DNA from: Alishewanella tabrizica
Lineage (GTDB): Bacteria > Pseudomonadota > Gammaproteobacteria > Enterobacterales > Alteromonadaceae
Assembly: GCF_014652375.1 (NCBI RefSeq)
Contig: NZ_BMYR01000012.1
Coordinates: 62,001 to 126,000 of the forward strand
Direction of reading: 5' to 3'
Length of the DNA stretch: 64,000 bases
The position numbers were made by a program, and so were the translations under genes. The notes below the pieces were generated by a model. The model made no database searches, was not told the origin of the DNA, and was given only the letters and a program-made list of their open reading frames with translations. Of this stretch, positions 1 to 9,373 are shown in pieces (within the stretch, counting starts at the first letter, position 1; every line of letters begins with the position of its first letter).

Positions 1-2
1 AT

Positions 3-515
3 ACCGTACACTCTACGCTTATTTGCGGTGCCTTATTTTTACTCGCAGATCTTATTGCTATACAGCGTGGTAAAGCCGGTGATCGTTTAGTCGCCGCAAG
101 ACGAGTAAGCCAGCCTGTGCTGTTAGGCGGGTTATTTGTCTTTGCAGCTATTTCTGTCGCTGGTTTACCGCCGTTTTCAGGATTTATTGGTAAGTTAATG
201 TTGTTGCAAGCTGCCGTAGGCTCGGACAAACAATTTTGGTTATGGAGCTTTTTATTGCTGTGTAGCCTAATGGTGTTAGTGGGGTTGTCTCGAGCTGGAA
301 GTACCTTGTTTTGGCGGGTCAGTGGTATGCAAAAAGCCGATGAGCGCGCGTTACCCTTACAAGTGTTTGCCGTGTTTTGGTTACTCAGTGCCAGCATCTT
401 AATGATGGTATTTGCTGGGCCTCTTACCGAGCTTGGTTTTGCTGGCGCCACGCAACTGGGTGATGTTATTCAGACTATTCGTACTATTCTGCCTGCTTCT
501 GGAGTATCGCTATGA
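3..515 (+). CDS. mrpD: Mrp/Mnh antiporter subunit D, C-terminal part (truncated by window edge)
   Basis: This is the C-terminal end of the proton-translocating MrpD/MnhD/PhaD subunit, an NADH dehydrogenase subunit N/M-like membrane protein. The frame is open from base 3 with no start, so the gene begins upstream of the window. The stretch SVAGLPPFSGFIGKL is the conserved late helix of this family and matches the equivalent VPPLSGFFAKF stretch in the second MrpD at 2920-4422. The stop overlaps the start of the next gene (ATGA), as expected for a translationally coupled mrp operon. A GTG at 117 is in frame but is internal. The rest of the operon (A, B, C) should lie just outside the window. Confidence 0.93.
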   Translation, partial: TVHSTLICGALFLLADLIAIQRGKAGDRLVAARRVSQPVLLGGLFVFAAISVAGLPPFSGFIGKLMLLQAAVGSDKQFWLWSFLLLCSLMVLVGLSRAGSTLFWRVSGMQKADERALPLQVFAVFWLLSASILMMVFAGPLTELGFAGATQLGDVIQTIRTILPASGVSL

Positions 516-1048
516 ACATGATACCGCGTTTTAAGTGGCTGCCAACCCCTTATAGAAGCCTGCTGTTGTTTATTGTGTGGTTATTACTTAATCAAAGCGC
601 TGCTTTTATTCATTTATTTTTTGGCGCGTTTTTAGCAATAACCATTCCGTGGATATGCTATCGATTACGCGATCCTCAGCCGCTTATTCAACGCCCCTTG
701 CTTACTTTGCGTTACTTGTTGCGAGTGTTTGCTGATATTGTAACGGCCAATGCCGAAGTAGCCTTACTTATTTTGGGGCCAATCAAAAGGCTCCGTCCCG
801 CCTTTGTAAGGGTACCCTTAGATTTGCAACATAATTTACCGCTCACCATTTTAGCGGGCACGGTATCGATGACACCGGGCACGGTAAGCGCCGATATTTA
901 TCCAACGGTTGAACATTTAGGGCCAGATGATCCTTTACCCCAACGCTGGTTACTCATTCATGTATTGGATTTAGAAGATGAAGCGGCCCTAATTGCGACC
1001 ATCAAAAGTCGTTATGAAGCGCCTTTAAAGGAGATTTTCCAATGCTAA
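512..1048 (+). CDS. mrpE: Mrp/Mnh antiporter subunit E
   Basis: Small membrane subunit of the multisubunit Na+/H+ (or K+/H+) antiporter, 178 aa. Two or three hydrophobic helices lie in the first 90 residues, followed by a soluble C-terminal domain with the family pattern TILAGTVSMTPGTVSAD (MrpE members carry a NxISLTPGTLS-like block; the paralogue here reads VANAISLTPGSLSLDV). It overlaps mrpD by 4 bases and mrpF by 7 bases, so the D-E-F-G genes are one coupled operon. Family known from Bacillus, Staphylococcus and Rhizobium (PhaE) complexes. It is about 20 residues longer than its paralogue at 2450-2923. Confidence 0.93.
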   Translation: MNMIPRFKWLPTPYRSLLLFIVWLLLNQSAAFIHLFFGAFLAITIPWICYRLRDPQPLIQRPLLTLRYLLRVFADIVTANAEVALLILGPIKRLRPAFVRVPLDLQHNLPLTILAGTVSMTPGTVSADIYPTVEHLGPDDPLPQRWLLIHVLDLEDEAALIATIKSRYEAPLKEIFQC

Positions 1049-1311
1049 GTTATGTGATTTTTTCCGTATTTGGCATGATAAGTTTAGCGTTACTTTTGAA
1101 TCTGTGGCGGTTAATGCGCGGTCCAAGTTTGCCAGACCGCATTTTGGCTCTGGATACCATGTACATTAACAGCATTGCTCTGATCATTTTGTATGGGTTA
1201 TTGATGGGCTCACCGTTATATTTTGAAGCGGCGTTACTGATTGCCATGATTGGTTTTATAAGCACCGTTGCCGTGTGCAAATTTTTATTACGCGGCGACA
1301 TTATTGAATAG
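1042..1311 (+). CDS. mrpF: Mrp/Mnh antiporter subunit F
   Basis: 89-aa protein with three predicted transmembrane helices. The motif RLMRGPSLPDRILALD is the signature of MrpF/PhaF and is nearly the same in the second copy at 2169-2453 (RLLKGPSLPDRVVALE). It starts inside the end of mrpE and is followed 8 bases later by mrpG. A subunit of the hetero-oligomeric Mrp antiporter in the inner membrane. A long opposite-strand open frame over the same bases (1050-1325) is a shadow of this gene. Confidence 0.93.
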   Translation: MLSYVIFSVFGMISLALLLNLWRLMRGPSLPDRILALDTMYINSIALIILYGLLMGSPLYFEAALLIAMIGFISTVAVCKFLLRGDIIE

Positions 1312-1319
1312 GAACGAGT

Positions 1320-1709
1320 ATGCAAAACTGGATGGAATGGGCGGTTGCCTTTTTCTTACTGTTAGGCGGGTGTTTTGTGCTGATTGGTTCTATTGGCTTA
1401 GTAAGAATGCCTGATTTTTTTACGCGATTACATGGCCCCACCAAGGCAACAACGTTGGGCATGGGCGGTATTTTATTGGGATCGATTTTTTACTTTAGTA
1501 TGTCTCCTGAAACCTTGAGTGTGCATGAAATGCTGATCACCATCTTTTTGTTGATCACGGCGCCGGTGAGTGCCCATATGTTAATTAAAACCGCCTTACA
1601 CCATCGTTTAAAGGCGGTAGAACATACACAAGGTGAGCAAGAGTTAAAGCGTGGCCAGGCGTTTGCGAGTAAAGAAGGAAATAGAAGTGAAACGCCGGAA
1701 GATCAGTAA
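1320..1709 (+). CDS. mrpG: Mrp/Mnh antiporter subunit G
   Basis: Last gene of the plus-strand mrp operon, 129 aa. The first ~95 residues form three helices with the MrpG motif LVRMPDFFTRLHGPTKATTLG; the remainder is a charged, Glu/Lys-rich cytoplasmic tail ending SETPEDQ. A ribosome site GGAACG stands a few bases before the ATG. The gene converges on the G gene of the second operon (1787-2179) across 77 bases that contain an inverted repeat. Compared with its paralogue it keeps the MPD-TR-H core but differs in most other positions. Confidence 0.93.
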   Translation: MQNWMEWAVAFFLLLGGCFVLIGSIGLVRMPDFFTRLHGPTKATTLGMGGILLGSIFYFSMSPETLSVHEMLITIFLLITAPVSAHMLIKTALHHRLKAVEHTQGEQELKRGQAFASKEGNRSETPEDQ

Positions 1710-1742
1710 GTTGTTCTGGCGATAGAGATCTTTAGGTCAAAA

Positions 1743-1774
1743 CGGTCGACACAGAGCGAAATCCTTGTCGACCG
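1743..1774. terminator. Inverted repeat between the two convergent mrp operons
   Basis: CGGTCGACA (1743-1751) and TGTCGACCG (1766-1774) form a perfect 9-bp stem with a 14-nt loop between the stops of the two mrpG genes. It sits where both operons need to end. There is no clear T-run on either side, so termination is inferred from position only. Confidence 0.45.
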
Positions 1775-1786
1775 CATTGTACGGTG

Positions 1787-2179
1787 TCATTTTACGTTAT
1801 TCTTAGGATCTTTGGGCGGTTGATTGCTGCTATTTAATACATGATTTTCTTCATCATAACGTCCTTTCAGCTCATCTTTTACCGTTTTGTGCCATAACGG
1901 TACACCAATAAAATAGCCTGCGCGACCAATAGTATGTGCTGCTATGGGCGATGTTAATGTGGTAAATGCCATCACGGCCAACGCTTTAAGCGTGACACTG
2001 CTTTCACTAAAAAATAGCATGGCAGCGACCATGATCAAGCCTGCACCCAATACGCCAGATTTTGTAGTCGCATGCATTCTTGTCAGTAAATCGGGCATAC
2101 GAAATACCCCTAGGGCTGCAACCAGCATAAAGAAACAACCAGCCAGTAAAAAAACAGCCGATAATAGCTCAGTGATCAT
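1787..2179 (-). CDS. mrpG: Mrp/Mnh antiporter subunit G, second operon
   Basis: 130-aa last subunit of the complete minus-strand mrp operon. Three hydrophobic segments and the family motif FRMPDLLTRMHATTKSGVLG, then a polar tail (ending PKDPKNNVK). Its start overlaps mrpF by 11 bases. It is clearly a paralogue, not a duplicate, of the G subunit at 1320-1709: the tails are unrelated and the cores differ at many positions, so the two operons have been separate for a long time or were acquired separately. Confidence 0.93.
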   Translation of the reverse strand: MITELLSAVFLLAGCFFMLVAALGVFRMPDLLTRMHATTKSGVLGAGLIMVAAMLFFSESSVTLKALAVMAFTTLTSPIAAHTIGRAGYFIGVPLWHKTVKDELKGRYDEENHVLNSSNQPPKDPKNNVK

Positions 2180-2453
2180 CGCGATTACCTCCTTTTTCTA
2201 AGTAACGGGCAAAGCCAATTGCGGCTAAAAATGCAGTGAGAGCCAACACCATGGTCACATCGATGTAAGCATCTTTACCGCTTCGGATCGCATATAAGCC
2301 AATTAGCCCAACGGTAATAGACGCAATAAGTTCTAATGCGACCACACGATCGGGTAAGCTAGGTCCCTTTAATAAACGCACCATAGAGAGTAACAGTGCT
2401 ACACTTAAAATGCTAAAACCGCCAAGTAAGGCGTAATCTAGAATGCTATTCAT
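2169..2453 (-). CDS. mrpF: Mrp/Mnh antiporter subunit F, second operon
   Basis: 94-aa, three-helix MrpF/PhaF subunit carrying VRLLKGPSLPDRVVALELI, the conserved cytoplasmic loop of the family. It overlaps mrpE by 4 bases (ATGA type) and mrpG by 11 bases, showing translational coupling. Works in the inner membrane as part of the seven-subunit antiporter for Na+ extrusion and pH homeostasis. Confidence 0.93.
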   Translation of the reverse strand: MNSILDYALLGGFSILSVALLLSMVRLLKGPSLPDRVVALELIASITVGLIGLYAIRSGKDAYIDVTMVLALTAFLAAIGFARYLEKGGNRDDH

Positions 2454-2923
2454 CTCATTACTCGCAAAATCTTGGTTTCCATTCGTTTTAAATCGGCTAA
2501 CACCTGCTCTTCATCATAAAGATACATTACATGAACATAGAGCACCGTTCGATCGCTAGACACATCTAAACTTAACGAGCCCGGCGTTAACGAAATTGCA
2601 TTGGCGACTAAGGTGATTTCCATATCTGTTTCTGCCCGTAAAGGCATTGAAATTACACCAGGTTTCATTAAATTCGTTGGGGTTAACACATCCCAGGCCA
2701 CTTTCAAGTTAGCCATAATTAATTCTTTGGTAAAAAACAGCATAAAATTAAGTAGCCGAGGAACCTGCAAGCGATACTTACGTACTTCAGGTTGATTTTT
2801 AAAGGTAAAAATAATCACCAGATAAGAAATAATATAGCCGACCAATAAACCAACGCCATTCATGCTGTCTGTGAGAGCGGCCCATATCATGGCCAGTACT
2901 AAATTGGCTAATAACGGATTCAT
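2450..2923 (-). CDS. mrpE: Mrp/Mnh antiporter subunit E, second operon
   Basis: 157-aa MrpE/PhaE subunit. N-terminal helices (residues about 1-45 and 60-80) are followed by the soluble domain with LVANAISLTPGSLSLDVSSD, the strongest family signature. Overlaps mrpD by 4 bases. Usual family length is about 155-165 residues. Confidence 0.93.
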   Translation of the reverse strand: MNPLLANLVLAMIWAALTDSMNGVGLLVGYIISYLVIIFTFKNQPEVRKYRLQVPRLLNFMLFFTKELIMANLKVAWDVLTPTNLMKPGVISMPLRAETDMEITLVANAISLTPGSLSLDVSSDRTVLYVHVMYLYDEEQVLADLKRMETKILRVMR

Positions 2924-4422
2924 AATTTGCCTCCACCTAGCACGGCGTCAATATAGAGTTGTGGATTAAGTAACTGGTTTGCAGCCATTTCTGCTAGGAC
3001 ATAAATTGGCTGGGCAAATAGGCCAATGGCAATGGTCATGCTGGCTAAAATACCGGTTGTCCAGTACAGCGCTTTATTGCGAACTGGGGCAGGGATCTCT
3101 ATCGCGGGTTCAGGGGCTTTTTTCCAAAAGGCCTCATTCCAAATTTTTATCATCGAAAATAGCGTAAACAAGCCAACAAATAACGCTACTGCAACTGCCC
3201 ACCACGCTTCTGCCTCAACGCCTGCTTTGATTAAAATGAATTTGGCAAAAAAGCCTGAAAGCGGTGGTACGCCTGCGAGTGAGAAGGCAGGGATAAGGAA
3301 TAATACAGCTAAGCCGGGATGCTTTTTATATAAGCCGCCAAGCTCTTTTAGTTCAAAGCTGCCGCCTAAGCGATACATCATACCGGCAATAAAGAATAAA
3401 TTAGCCTTCACAATAATGTGATGCATGATGTAAAACACACCACCAATTAAGGCTAATGGGGTAAATAGCGCCAGTGCGAGCATCATATAGCCGATCTGGC
3501 TGACAATATGAAAGCTCAAAATACGCCTAACTTCGAACTGTGATGCCGCCCCAAGTACACCCGTTAACATGGTAAATACCGCCATCCAAAGGATGACTTG
3601 GTGGGTAAAATCTACTTCGGCAGTAAACATTAAACTGAATACACGATAAAGTGCATACACGCCTACTTTGGTGAGTAAGCCGGCGAAAATCGCTGATACA
3701 GCCACTTGCGGCGTATGATAAGACGCGGGTAACCAGAAGAATAATGGAAAGGCTGCGGCTTTTATCGAAAACGCGATTAAGAATAACATCGCGATAAGCG
3801 TGACCATTTTGGGATCTTCAACGGCGGTTAATCGTACTGCGATATCGGCCATATTTAACGAGCCTACCATGCCATACAGTAAGCCGATCGCGGTAAGGAA
3901 TAATGCCGAAGATAACAAGTTAAGCGTAACGTACTTAATCGCCCCTTCCATTTGGGCACGCTCACCCCCTTGAATCAATAAGGCAAAAGAGGCAACCAAC
4001 AGAACTTCAAACCAGACATAGAGATTAAAAATATCACCGGTTAAAAACGCGCCATTGACCCCTGCCAGTAATAAATGCAACAAAGGATAATACCCAAACC
4101 GCTCAAAACGTTTACGTACGGTTTTTAAGCTGTATATGGCGGTAGCAAACCCTGTAATGGCCGCTAATAGCACCATGATGGCACCGAGTAAATCTGAAAC
4201 CAGCACAATGCCAAAAGGTGCAGGCCATGAACCTACCTCTAACACTTTGATACCGTTTAGACGGGTTTGCCAGAGCAACAAAATCGCAGCAATCAGTACC
4301 GCGCCGGTGCCAAGTATGCCAAGTAGACGTTGCGCGCCATGATTTTTTAACACCACTAACGACAACGCACCAACAATCAATGGGATGATGACCGGGAGAG
4401 CAATTAACACTGACATATCCAT
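2920..4422 (-). CDS. mrpD: Mrp/Mnh antiporter subunit D, second operon
   Basis: Full-length (500 aa) MrpD, homologous to complex I antiporter-like subunits. About 14 helices; the NADH-Ubiquinone/plastoquinone core is visible in the segment LYVWFEVLLVASFALL (the conserved glutamate of helix 5), KAAAFPLFFWLPASYHTPQV (helix 7-8 lysine and histidine region) and SLAGVPPLSGFFAKFIL. It overlaps both neighbours by 1-4 bases. Together with MrpA it is expected to form the proton path of the complex. Confidence 0.95.
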   Translation of the reverse strand: MDMSVLIALPVIIPLIVGALSLVVLKNHGAQRLLGILGTGAVLIAAILLLWQTRLNGIKVLEVGSWPAPFGIVLVSDLLGAIMVLLAAITGFATAIYSLKTVRKRFERFGYYPLLHLLLAGVNGAFLTGDIFNLYVWFEVLLVASFALLIQGGERAQMEGAIKYVTLNLLSSALFLTAIGLLYGMVGSLNMADIAVRLTAVEDPKMVTLIAMLFLIAFSIKAAAFPLFFWLPASYHTPQVAVSAIFAGLLTKVGVYALYRVFSLMFTAEVDFTHQVILWMAVFTMLTGVLGAASQFEVRRILSFHIVSQIGYMMLALALFTPLALIGGVFYIMHHIIVKANLFFIAGMMYRLGGSFELKELGGLYKKHPGLAVLFLIPAFSLAGVPPLSGFFAKFILIKAGVEAEAWWAVAVALFVGLFTLFSMIKIWNEAFWKKAPEPAIEIPAPVRNKALYWTTGILASMTIAIGLFAQPIYVLAEMAANQLLNPQLYIDAVLGGGKL

Positions 4423-4766
4423 TAATCAGTCCCTTTCATTTCGTTCATATCATCGGTTCTGATCACTTCATACGCCCGATGCAGTAAGACAACAGCGAAG
4501 GCCAACACACCAAAAGCGATGACGATTGCCGTTAAAATAAGTGCTTGAGCTAAAGGATCTGCAGAGGCTCCTGTAATGGTTTGGGCGCCCTCTGTGATAA
4601 GTGGCGGAACGCCACGTTCTAAACCTGCTACGGTAAAGATTAATAAGTTAGCGGCGTTAGAGAGCAGAATAAGCCCAATTAACAGTTTCACCATGGAGCG
4701 TCTTAGCATCATATAAATAGCGGCAGCATATAAGCAGCCAATTAAAATAGCCATTAAGGAGGTCAT
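4422..4766 (-). CDS. mrpC: Mrp/Mnh antiporter subunit C, second operon
   Basis: NuoK-like subunit, 114 aa from the chosen start. The ATG at 4766 is preferred over an upstream in-frame ATG at 4823: it overlaps the mrpB stop by one base (TAATG), has AGGAGGT-like bases in the coding end of its environment, and gives the usual family N-terminus [20 protein letters not shown]. Three helices with [18 protein letters not shown] and [18 protein letters not shown] are typical MrpC/NuoK. The stop overlaps the mrpD start. Confidence 0.92.
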   Translation of the reverse strand: MTSLMAILIGCLYAAAIYMMLRRSMVKLLIGLILLSNAANLLIFTVAGLERGVPPLITEGAQTITGASADPLAQALILTAIVIAFGVLAFAVVLLHRAYEVIRTDDMNEMKGTD

Positions 4767-5203
4767 TAGTGTTCTGCCTCTACTAAAGTAAAAATAGCCG
4801 TTAACACGGTGCCAATGACACACAGGTAAACGCCAATATCAAAAAATAAGGGGGTGCTAAGTTTCAAAGGGCCGAAGATTGGTAGGTATAGGGTCCACCA
4901 CTGTGCGGTAAAAAAGTTTTCTCCAACAAATAGTGAGGGTAAAGACGAGAGCGCAGCAATGGCTAATCCCACCCCAACGATTTGTAAGGGATGTACGCGT
5001 AATAAACTTTTAGCCGAGGGATAATCGTCGGCAAACAGTTTTAACGCTATGGCTGCGGCTGCAACAAGTCCACCAATAAAACCACCACCAGGTTCATTAT
5101 GACCTCGTAATAATAAGAACAATGAAAACAACAAAAGTAGAGGCAAAATAATCGTTGTGCCGGTGCTTAAAATCAACGATCGCATATTAAATTGACGGCT
5201 CAT
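4766..5203 (-). CDS. mrpB: Mrp/Mnh antiporter subunit B, second operon
   Basis: 145-aa MnhB-family subunit with four helices. The conserved [20 protein letters not shown] segment identifies it. It overlaps mrpA by 4 bases and mrpC by 1 base. Because mrpB is separate here, the operon is of the seven-gene (group 1) type rather than the fused A-B type. Confidence 0.93.
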   Translation of the reverse strand: MSRQFNMRSLILSTGTTIILPLLLLFSLFLLLRGHNEPGGGFIGGLVAAAAIALKLFADDYPSAKSLLRVHPLQIVGVGLAIAALSSLPSLFVGENFFTAQWWTLYLPIFGPLKLSTPLFFDIGVYLCVIGTVLTAIFTLVEAEH

Positions 5204-7560
5204 TGCGCATCTCCTTTTGACGTGGCAGCTATTTTTAGCTCGCTGGTTAGGCGCTTGTCGGCATTGGTTACCGGTTTAGAACCAGTACGTAAATGCACCA
5301 TGGCATAAATACCAATCGCTACCAGTGCTAACACAAAAATCTCTCCTAAGGTATCTAGGGCTCTAAAATCAACAAGAATTACGTTGACCACGTTTCTACC
5401 AAAGCCTTCTGGGACACTTTTCTCAATGAAAAAGCTCGAAATGCCTTCCATTGAACGGGCACTGGTGACAAGCAAAATCAGTAGGGTAATCATTGCACCA
5501 CTACTGATAGCGATAATGGCATCACGTGCGCGGTTAGCGTTAGAGGATAGTTTTCTAAACTCGGGTAAGCGGTATAGCACTAATACCAGTAACAGTACGG
5601 TAATGGTCTCCACCAATACCTGCGTGATCCCAACATCTACTGCGCTAAAAAAGACATAAATTAAGGCAACGGCAAACCCTAAAGCGCCTAATAAGGCTAA
5701 CGCAGCCAAAAATGATTTCACTAATACGGCGCTAAGTATTGTTACTAACAAGATCAGGAATACCGTCGCTTCCTGAATCTTTACATCTTGGAAGTTAAGA
5801 TTTAAGTGGAAGTTATCTAATCGAAGCATCGCCCAGCCAACCAAAAGGAGCATGGTCGCAATCGTAGTCAGCAAATAATTACGCAAATAGCCGTTTTGTA
5901 AAACGTGGGTTTGCCATGCAGCAAAGGCCACTAAGCCAGCCATCATTTTGTTGTACAGTGCTTCTGGTCCCAAAAAGCTTAACCGTTCTAGCCCTTGCGT
6001 TAGCTGACGCCACCGTGCCCATTGGCTGTAAAGCAACAGGCCGCATGTTAAACTGATCACACTCAGTAGTAAGGGTAAATTGATACCATGCCAAAGTGCT
6101 AAGTACGTTGTGATTTCACCGCCAAAAACCGCCTTGGCCGCGGCCTGCAACAGCCATTTATCGGCAATAAATGGAAACAAGCCAAACAGTAAGCTCAACG
6201 TGGCTAATACGGTAGGCCCTAACAGCATGGCGATACCTGGATCATGCGCGGCTTTGGGTGTGGGTAAACTAGCGCCAAACCAGGGTTTGATTGCTAGCAA
6301 GGCTGCCACTAATACCACAAAGATGTTAGCTATCACCGTAGCAATGATCAGGGAGATTTGCCAGTGTGAGCCATTTAACACGGCCTCTAACAACAATTCT
6401 TTAGCGACAAAACCAAACAATGGGATCACACCCGCCAACGATAACGCAGCAATAATCGCCACCGCGCAGGTTTTAGGCATCTTATGTCGTAAGCCTGACG
6501 CCTTTAATAAGTCCTTAATACCGGCTTCATGATCCAGTATACCTGCAATCATAAATAGCGCCCCTTTGTACAAGGCATGGGCAAATAAGAAGGTGACTGC
6601 GGCAAGCGCGGCTTTTTCGGTACCTAAGCCTAATAACATCGTTAGGGTGCCAAGAGCCATGACAGTAGAGTAGGCGAGTACTTTTTTTACGCCCGTAGCA
6701 CGGCTGGCTAAGACAATACCCGTTAACATGGTAACCGCACCAACGGCGCTTAGGGTAAGCATCCATGCGGCACTATCGCCTAGAGTAGGTTGTAACCGTG
6801 CCAGTAAATAAATACCGGCTTTTACCATCGTTGCCGAGTGTAAGTAAGCACTAACTGGGGTAGGCGCTGCCATGGCGTTGGGTAGCCAAAAGTGAAAGGG
6901 GGTTTGCGCAGATTTTGTAAATGCACCTAATAGAATCAAAACGATCATCGGTATATACAATGTATGCGCGGTTAAATCTTGTTGTAAAATGTCGGACAGT
7001 TCATAACTGCCCGCGGCAAAGCCTACCATAATAAAGCCAGTCATCAGGGCTAAACCACCAATGACGGTAACCATTAAGCCTTGATGTGCCTTTTGTCGAG
7101 ATTCTGCTTCTTCATGATTAAAGCCAATTAGCATAAACGAGCTGACAGTTGTTAGCTCCCAAAAGACAAACAGCGTGATAAGGTTATCTGAAAGTACGAG
7201 GCCTAACATGGCGCCCATAAAGATTAACAGGAACAAAAAGAAGCGACCCAGCGCCGGATGTCCCGCTAAGTAGCGATTAGCATAAAGAAGAATAAAGCTC
7301 CCTATACCGGTGATCAGTAAGGCGAACAATACGGATAAGCCATCTAGTAAAAAGCTGAGATGAATATTCATCCCTGGGAACCACAGCCAGCGCTGCGTAA
7401 TCAACTCACCTTGACTGATTAGCGGGAGATACGAGATAAAATAGGCAAATAATACGGCAGGTAATATAGCAAACACATTACCACTGTGGCGACCGAAAGT
7501 GCGATGCAACAACGGTGCGAAACACGCGAGGACAAACAGACTTAATACCACATATAACAT
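5200..7560 (-). CDS. mrpA: Mrp/Mnh antiporter subunit A, second operon
   Basis: First and largest gene of the minus-strand operon, 786 aa, within the usual MrpA range (about 770-800). The N-terminal two thirds are NuoL-like: [52 protein letters not shown] (written here only in part: [20 protein letters not shown]) carry the conserved Glu and His/Lys residues of the antiporter fold. Residues about 600-690 correspond to the NuoJ-like DUF4040 region and the last helices to the MrpB-like extension. The 211 bases upstream (7561-7771) should hold the operon promoter. Confidence 0.95.
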   Translation of the reverse strand: MLYVVLSLFVLACFAPLLHRTFGRHSGNVFAILPAVLFAYFISYLPLISQGELITQRWLWFPGMNIHLSFLLDGLSVLFALLITGIGSFILLYANRYLAGHPALGRFFLFLLIFMGAMLGLVLSDNLITLFVFWELTTVSSFMLIGFNHEEAESRQKAHQGLMVTVIGGLALMTGFIMVGFAAGSYELSDILQQDLTAHTLYIPMIVLILLGAFTKSAQTPFHFWLPNAMAAPTPVSAYLHSATMVKAGIYLLARLQPTLGDSAAWMLTLSAVGAVTMLTGIVLASRATGVKKVLAYSTVMALGTLTMLLGLGTEKAALAAVTFLFAHALYKGALFMIAGILDHEAGIKDLLKASGLRHKMPKTCAVAIIAALSLAGVIPLFGFVAKELLLEAVLNGSHWQISLIIATVIANIFVVLVAALLAIKPWFGASLPTPKAAHDPGIAMLLGPTVLATLSLLFGLFPFIADKWLLQAAAKAVFGGEITTYLALWHGINLPLLLSVISLTCGLLLYSQWARWRQLTQGLERLSFLGPEALYNKMMAGLVAFAAWQTHVLQNGYLRNYLLTTIATMLLLVGWAMLRLDNFHLNLNFQDVKIQEATVFLILLVTILSAVLVKSFLAALALLGALGFAVALIYVFFSAVDVGITQVLVETITVLLLVLVLYRLPEFRKLSSNANRARDAIIAISSGAMITLLILLVTSARSMEGISSFFIEKSVPEGFGRNVVNVILVDFRALDTLGEIFVLALVAIGIYAMVHLRTGSKPVTNADKRLTSELKIAATSKGDAQ

Positions 7561-7737
7561 GCGCTACTCCTATGTAAAATAGCCTGTAATTGCGGAATAT
7601 CACTGCATTTAGAATTCTATGGTTGTAACAGCAGTTTCTCAATTCAATAAGGTTAACAGGCCCTAGTTCAAGCTATTCATTTTGAACTAAAAATACCAAA
7701 ATTTGGCAAGACCTTAGCAGATTCGAGGGGGAAAATA

Positions 7738-7762
7738 AATGAAAACCGGCCTTAATGGCCGG
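7738..7762 (-). terminator. Intrinsic terminator after npr
   Basis: Read on the minus strand: CCGGCC - ATTAA - GGCCGG followed by TTTTCATTT. Six-base GC stem (7746-7751 with 7757-7762), five-base loop and a T-tract, 10 bases after the npr stop. It ends the long yrbG-to-npr transcript before mrpA's promoter region. Confidence 0.85.
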
Positions 7763-7771
7763 AAAATCGGG

Positions 7772-8050
7772 TTAAAGCTCGTTAAAACCAGTGTTAATCA
7801 GTTCAATAACGGCCTGCAAAGCGTCAGCTGCATCCTCCCCCTCAGTGGTTACCGTGAGGGTTTTTCCTTTGCTGCTGGCTAACATTAGTAAGGCCAATAC
7901 GCTACCCGCATCGGCACTTTTACCATCGTCCTGCACTAGTTGCACTTGTGCGTTAAACTGCTGTGTCAGCTGCACTAGTTTTGTTGCCGCTCTGGCATGA
8001 AGGCCAAGCTGATTAATAATGGTCACTTGCGCAGACAGTTTAGCGGCCAT
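7772..8050 (-). CDS. npr: Nitrogen-PTS phosphocarrier NPr (HPr family)
   Basis: 92-aa HPr-like protein of the nitrogen-related phosphotransferase system (PtsO). GLHARAATKL holds the phosphorylated histidine, His18. It accepts phosphate from EI-Ntr (PtsP) and passes it to EIIA-Ntr (PtsN, three genes upstream in the same operon). The start overlaps the rapZ stop by 11 bases. In this class the regulatory serine of Gram-positive HPr is not needed. Last gene of the operon, followed by an intrinsic terminator. Confidence 0.95.
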   Translation of the reverse strand: MAAKLSAQVTIINQLGLHARAATKLVQLTQQFNAQVQLVQDDGKSADAGSVLALLMLASSKGKTLTVTTEGEDAADALQAVIELINTGFNEL

Positions 8051-8897
8051 GGTGTCTTACCAATTCCCGATGGCGAATTTGTACATCTTCGCGTTGGCTA
8101 CGATAGCTTTCAGCCAAGCTCTCAGCAATATACACCGAGCGATGTTGACCGCCAGTACAACCGATGGCAATGGTGAGATAGCTCCGGTTATTCCGTTCTA
8201 GATGGGGTAACCAACTGCTTACAAAACTATTGATTTGCCAAATGTATTTGGCAACAACCGCTTGTGAAGCCAAATAATCTTTTACCGGTTGGTCTAAGCC
8301 AGTGAGGGGCTTCAAATCAGGCTCCCAATGCGGATTGGGTAAAAATCGTGCATCAAACACATAGTCAGCATCTTTAGGGATACCGTATTTAAATCCAAAA
8401 GATTCAAATAGCATGACTAAACGCCCTGTTTTTTGGCCAAGGATCCGCTCGCGTAACTGCTCAGCTAATTGATGAACATTCATCTCGGTGGTATCAATAT
8501 ATAAATCGGCCCGACTCGAGATAGGATCAAGCAATTGTTGCTCACGTGAAATCGCTTCATCTAACGACATGGCTTGATGTGATAGCGGATGGAGGCGTCG
8601 TGTTTCGCTAAAACGTTTTATTAATGTTGTATGGTCCGCATCGAGGTATAAAATGGTCAATTCTAACTTGCGCGGCAGATAAGCTAAGATTTCAGAAAGC
8701 TCATCAGGATCGCTGGGTAAATTACGCACATCAATACTTACTGCAACGCGCTCGTATTGACCAATTACCGCATTGGCAAGTGTAGGCAGTAAATTAACCG
8801 GAATATTGTCAACGCAATAATACCCCAAATCCTCCATGACCCTCAGGGCCACTGATTTGCCAGAGCCTGAGCGACCACTGACGACCAGTAATTTCAT
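8040..8897 (-). CDS. rapZ: RNase adapter protein RapZ
   Basis: 285 aa. Residues 8-15 (GRSGSGKS) are the P-loop, and the C-terminal domain keeps IGCTGGQHRSVYIAE near residue 247, the sugar-phosphate/RNA-binding region. In E. coli RapZ guides RNase E to the sRNA GlmZ and senses glucosamine-6-phosphate, tuning glmS and cell-envelope precursor supply. Overlaps ptsN by 4 bases and npr by 11 bases, the standard ptsN-rapZ-npr order. Confidence 0.96.
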   Translation of the reverse strand: MKLLVVSGRSGSGKSVALRVMEDLGYYCVDNIPVNLLPTLANAVIGQYERVAVSIDVRNLPSDPDELSEILAYLPRKLELTILYLDADHTTLIKRFSETRRLHPLSHQAMSLDEAISREQQLLDPISSRADLYIDTTEMNVHQLAEQLRERILGQKTGRLVMLFESFGFKYGIPKDADYVFDARFLPNPHWEPDLKPLTGLDQPVKDYLASQAVVAKYIWQINSFVSSWLPHLERNNRSYLTIAIGCTGGQHRSVYIAESLAESYRSQREDVQIRHRELVRHHGR

Positions 8898-9367
8898 TGT
8901 TCACCTGCCAGCTTACTGTAATCCATTAATAACGCATACAGCTGCTCATCTGATGAGGCATGCCGTAATTTTTTTGTGAGTTCTTTTTGGCTGAGTAATT
9001 TTGCAATACCCGATAAGGTAGCTAAATGCGTTTGACACTGCTCTTTTGGAATTAAAATGGCACAGAAAATATCAACCGCTTGATTGTCTATAGCATCAAA
9101 AGGGATAGGATCTTTACTGACAACAAAAATGAGGAGCGGGCTTTTAACACAGTCTAATTTGCCATGAGGGATAGCAATGCCACCACCGATACCGGTTGAA
9201 CCCAATTTTTCTCGGGTCATCAGGGCTTCTAAAATACTGTATTCAGACATCTCGGGTAAACGCTGATGGGCTAACTCAGCTATGTACTCAAGGATTCGTT
9301 TTTTACTATTAAAAAGAACTGCACTTTTCGTGCAGTTCTCCGCGAGCATAGCGCTTAAATTTATCAT
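8894..9367 (-). CDS. ptsN: Nitrogen-PTS EIIA component
   Basis: 157-aa EIIA-Ntr. The phosphorylation site lies in GGGIAIPHGKLD (His68). Receives phosphate from NPr and regulates K+ transport, KdpDE and envelope functions in enterobacteria. It follows hpf after a 6-base gap and overlaps rapZ. Sequence length and position in the rpoN cluster are canonical. Confidence 0.96.
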   Translation of the reverse strand: MINLSAMLAENCTKSAVLFNSKKRILEYIAELAHQRLPEMSEYSILEALMTREKLGSTGIGGGIAIPHGKLDCVKSPLLIFVVSKDPIPFDAIDNQAVDIFCAILIPKEQCQTHLATLSGIAKLLSQKELTKKLRHASSDEQLYALLMDYSKLAGEQ

Positions 9368-9373
9368 GATGAG

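Noticed and set aside
6527-6766. Minus-strand frame inside mrpA
   Set aside because: Different reading frame of a clear MrpA gene; basic, Cys/Arg/Tyr-rich product typical of a shadow.
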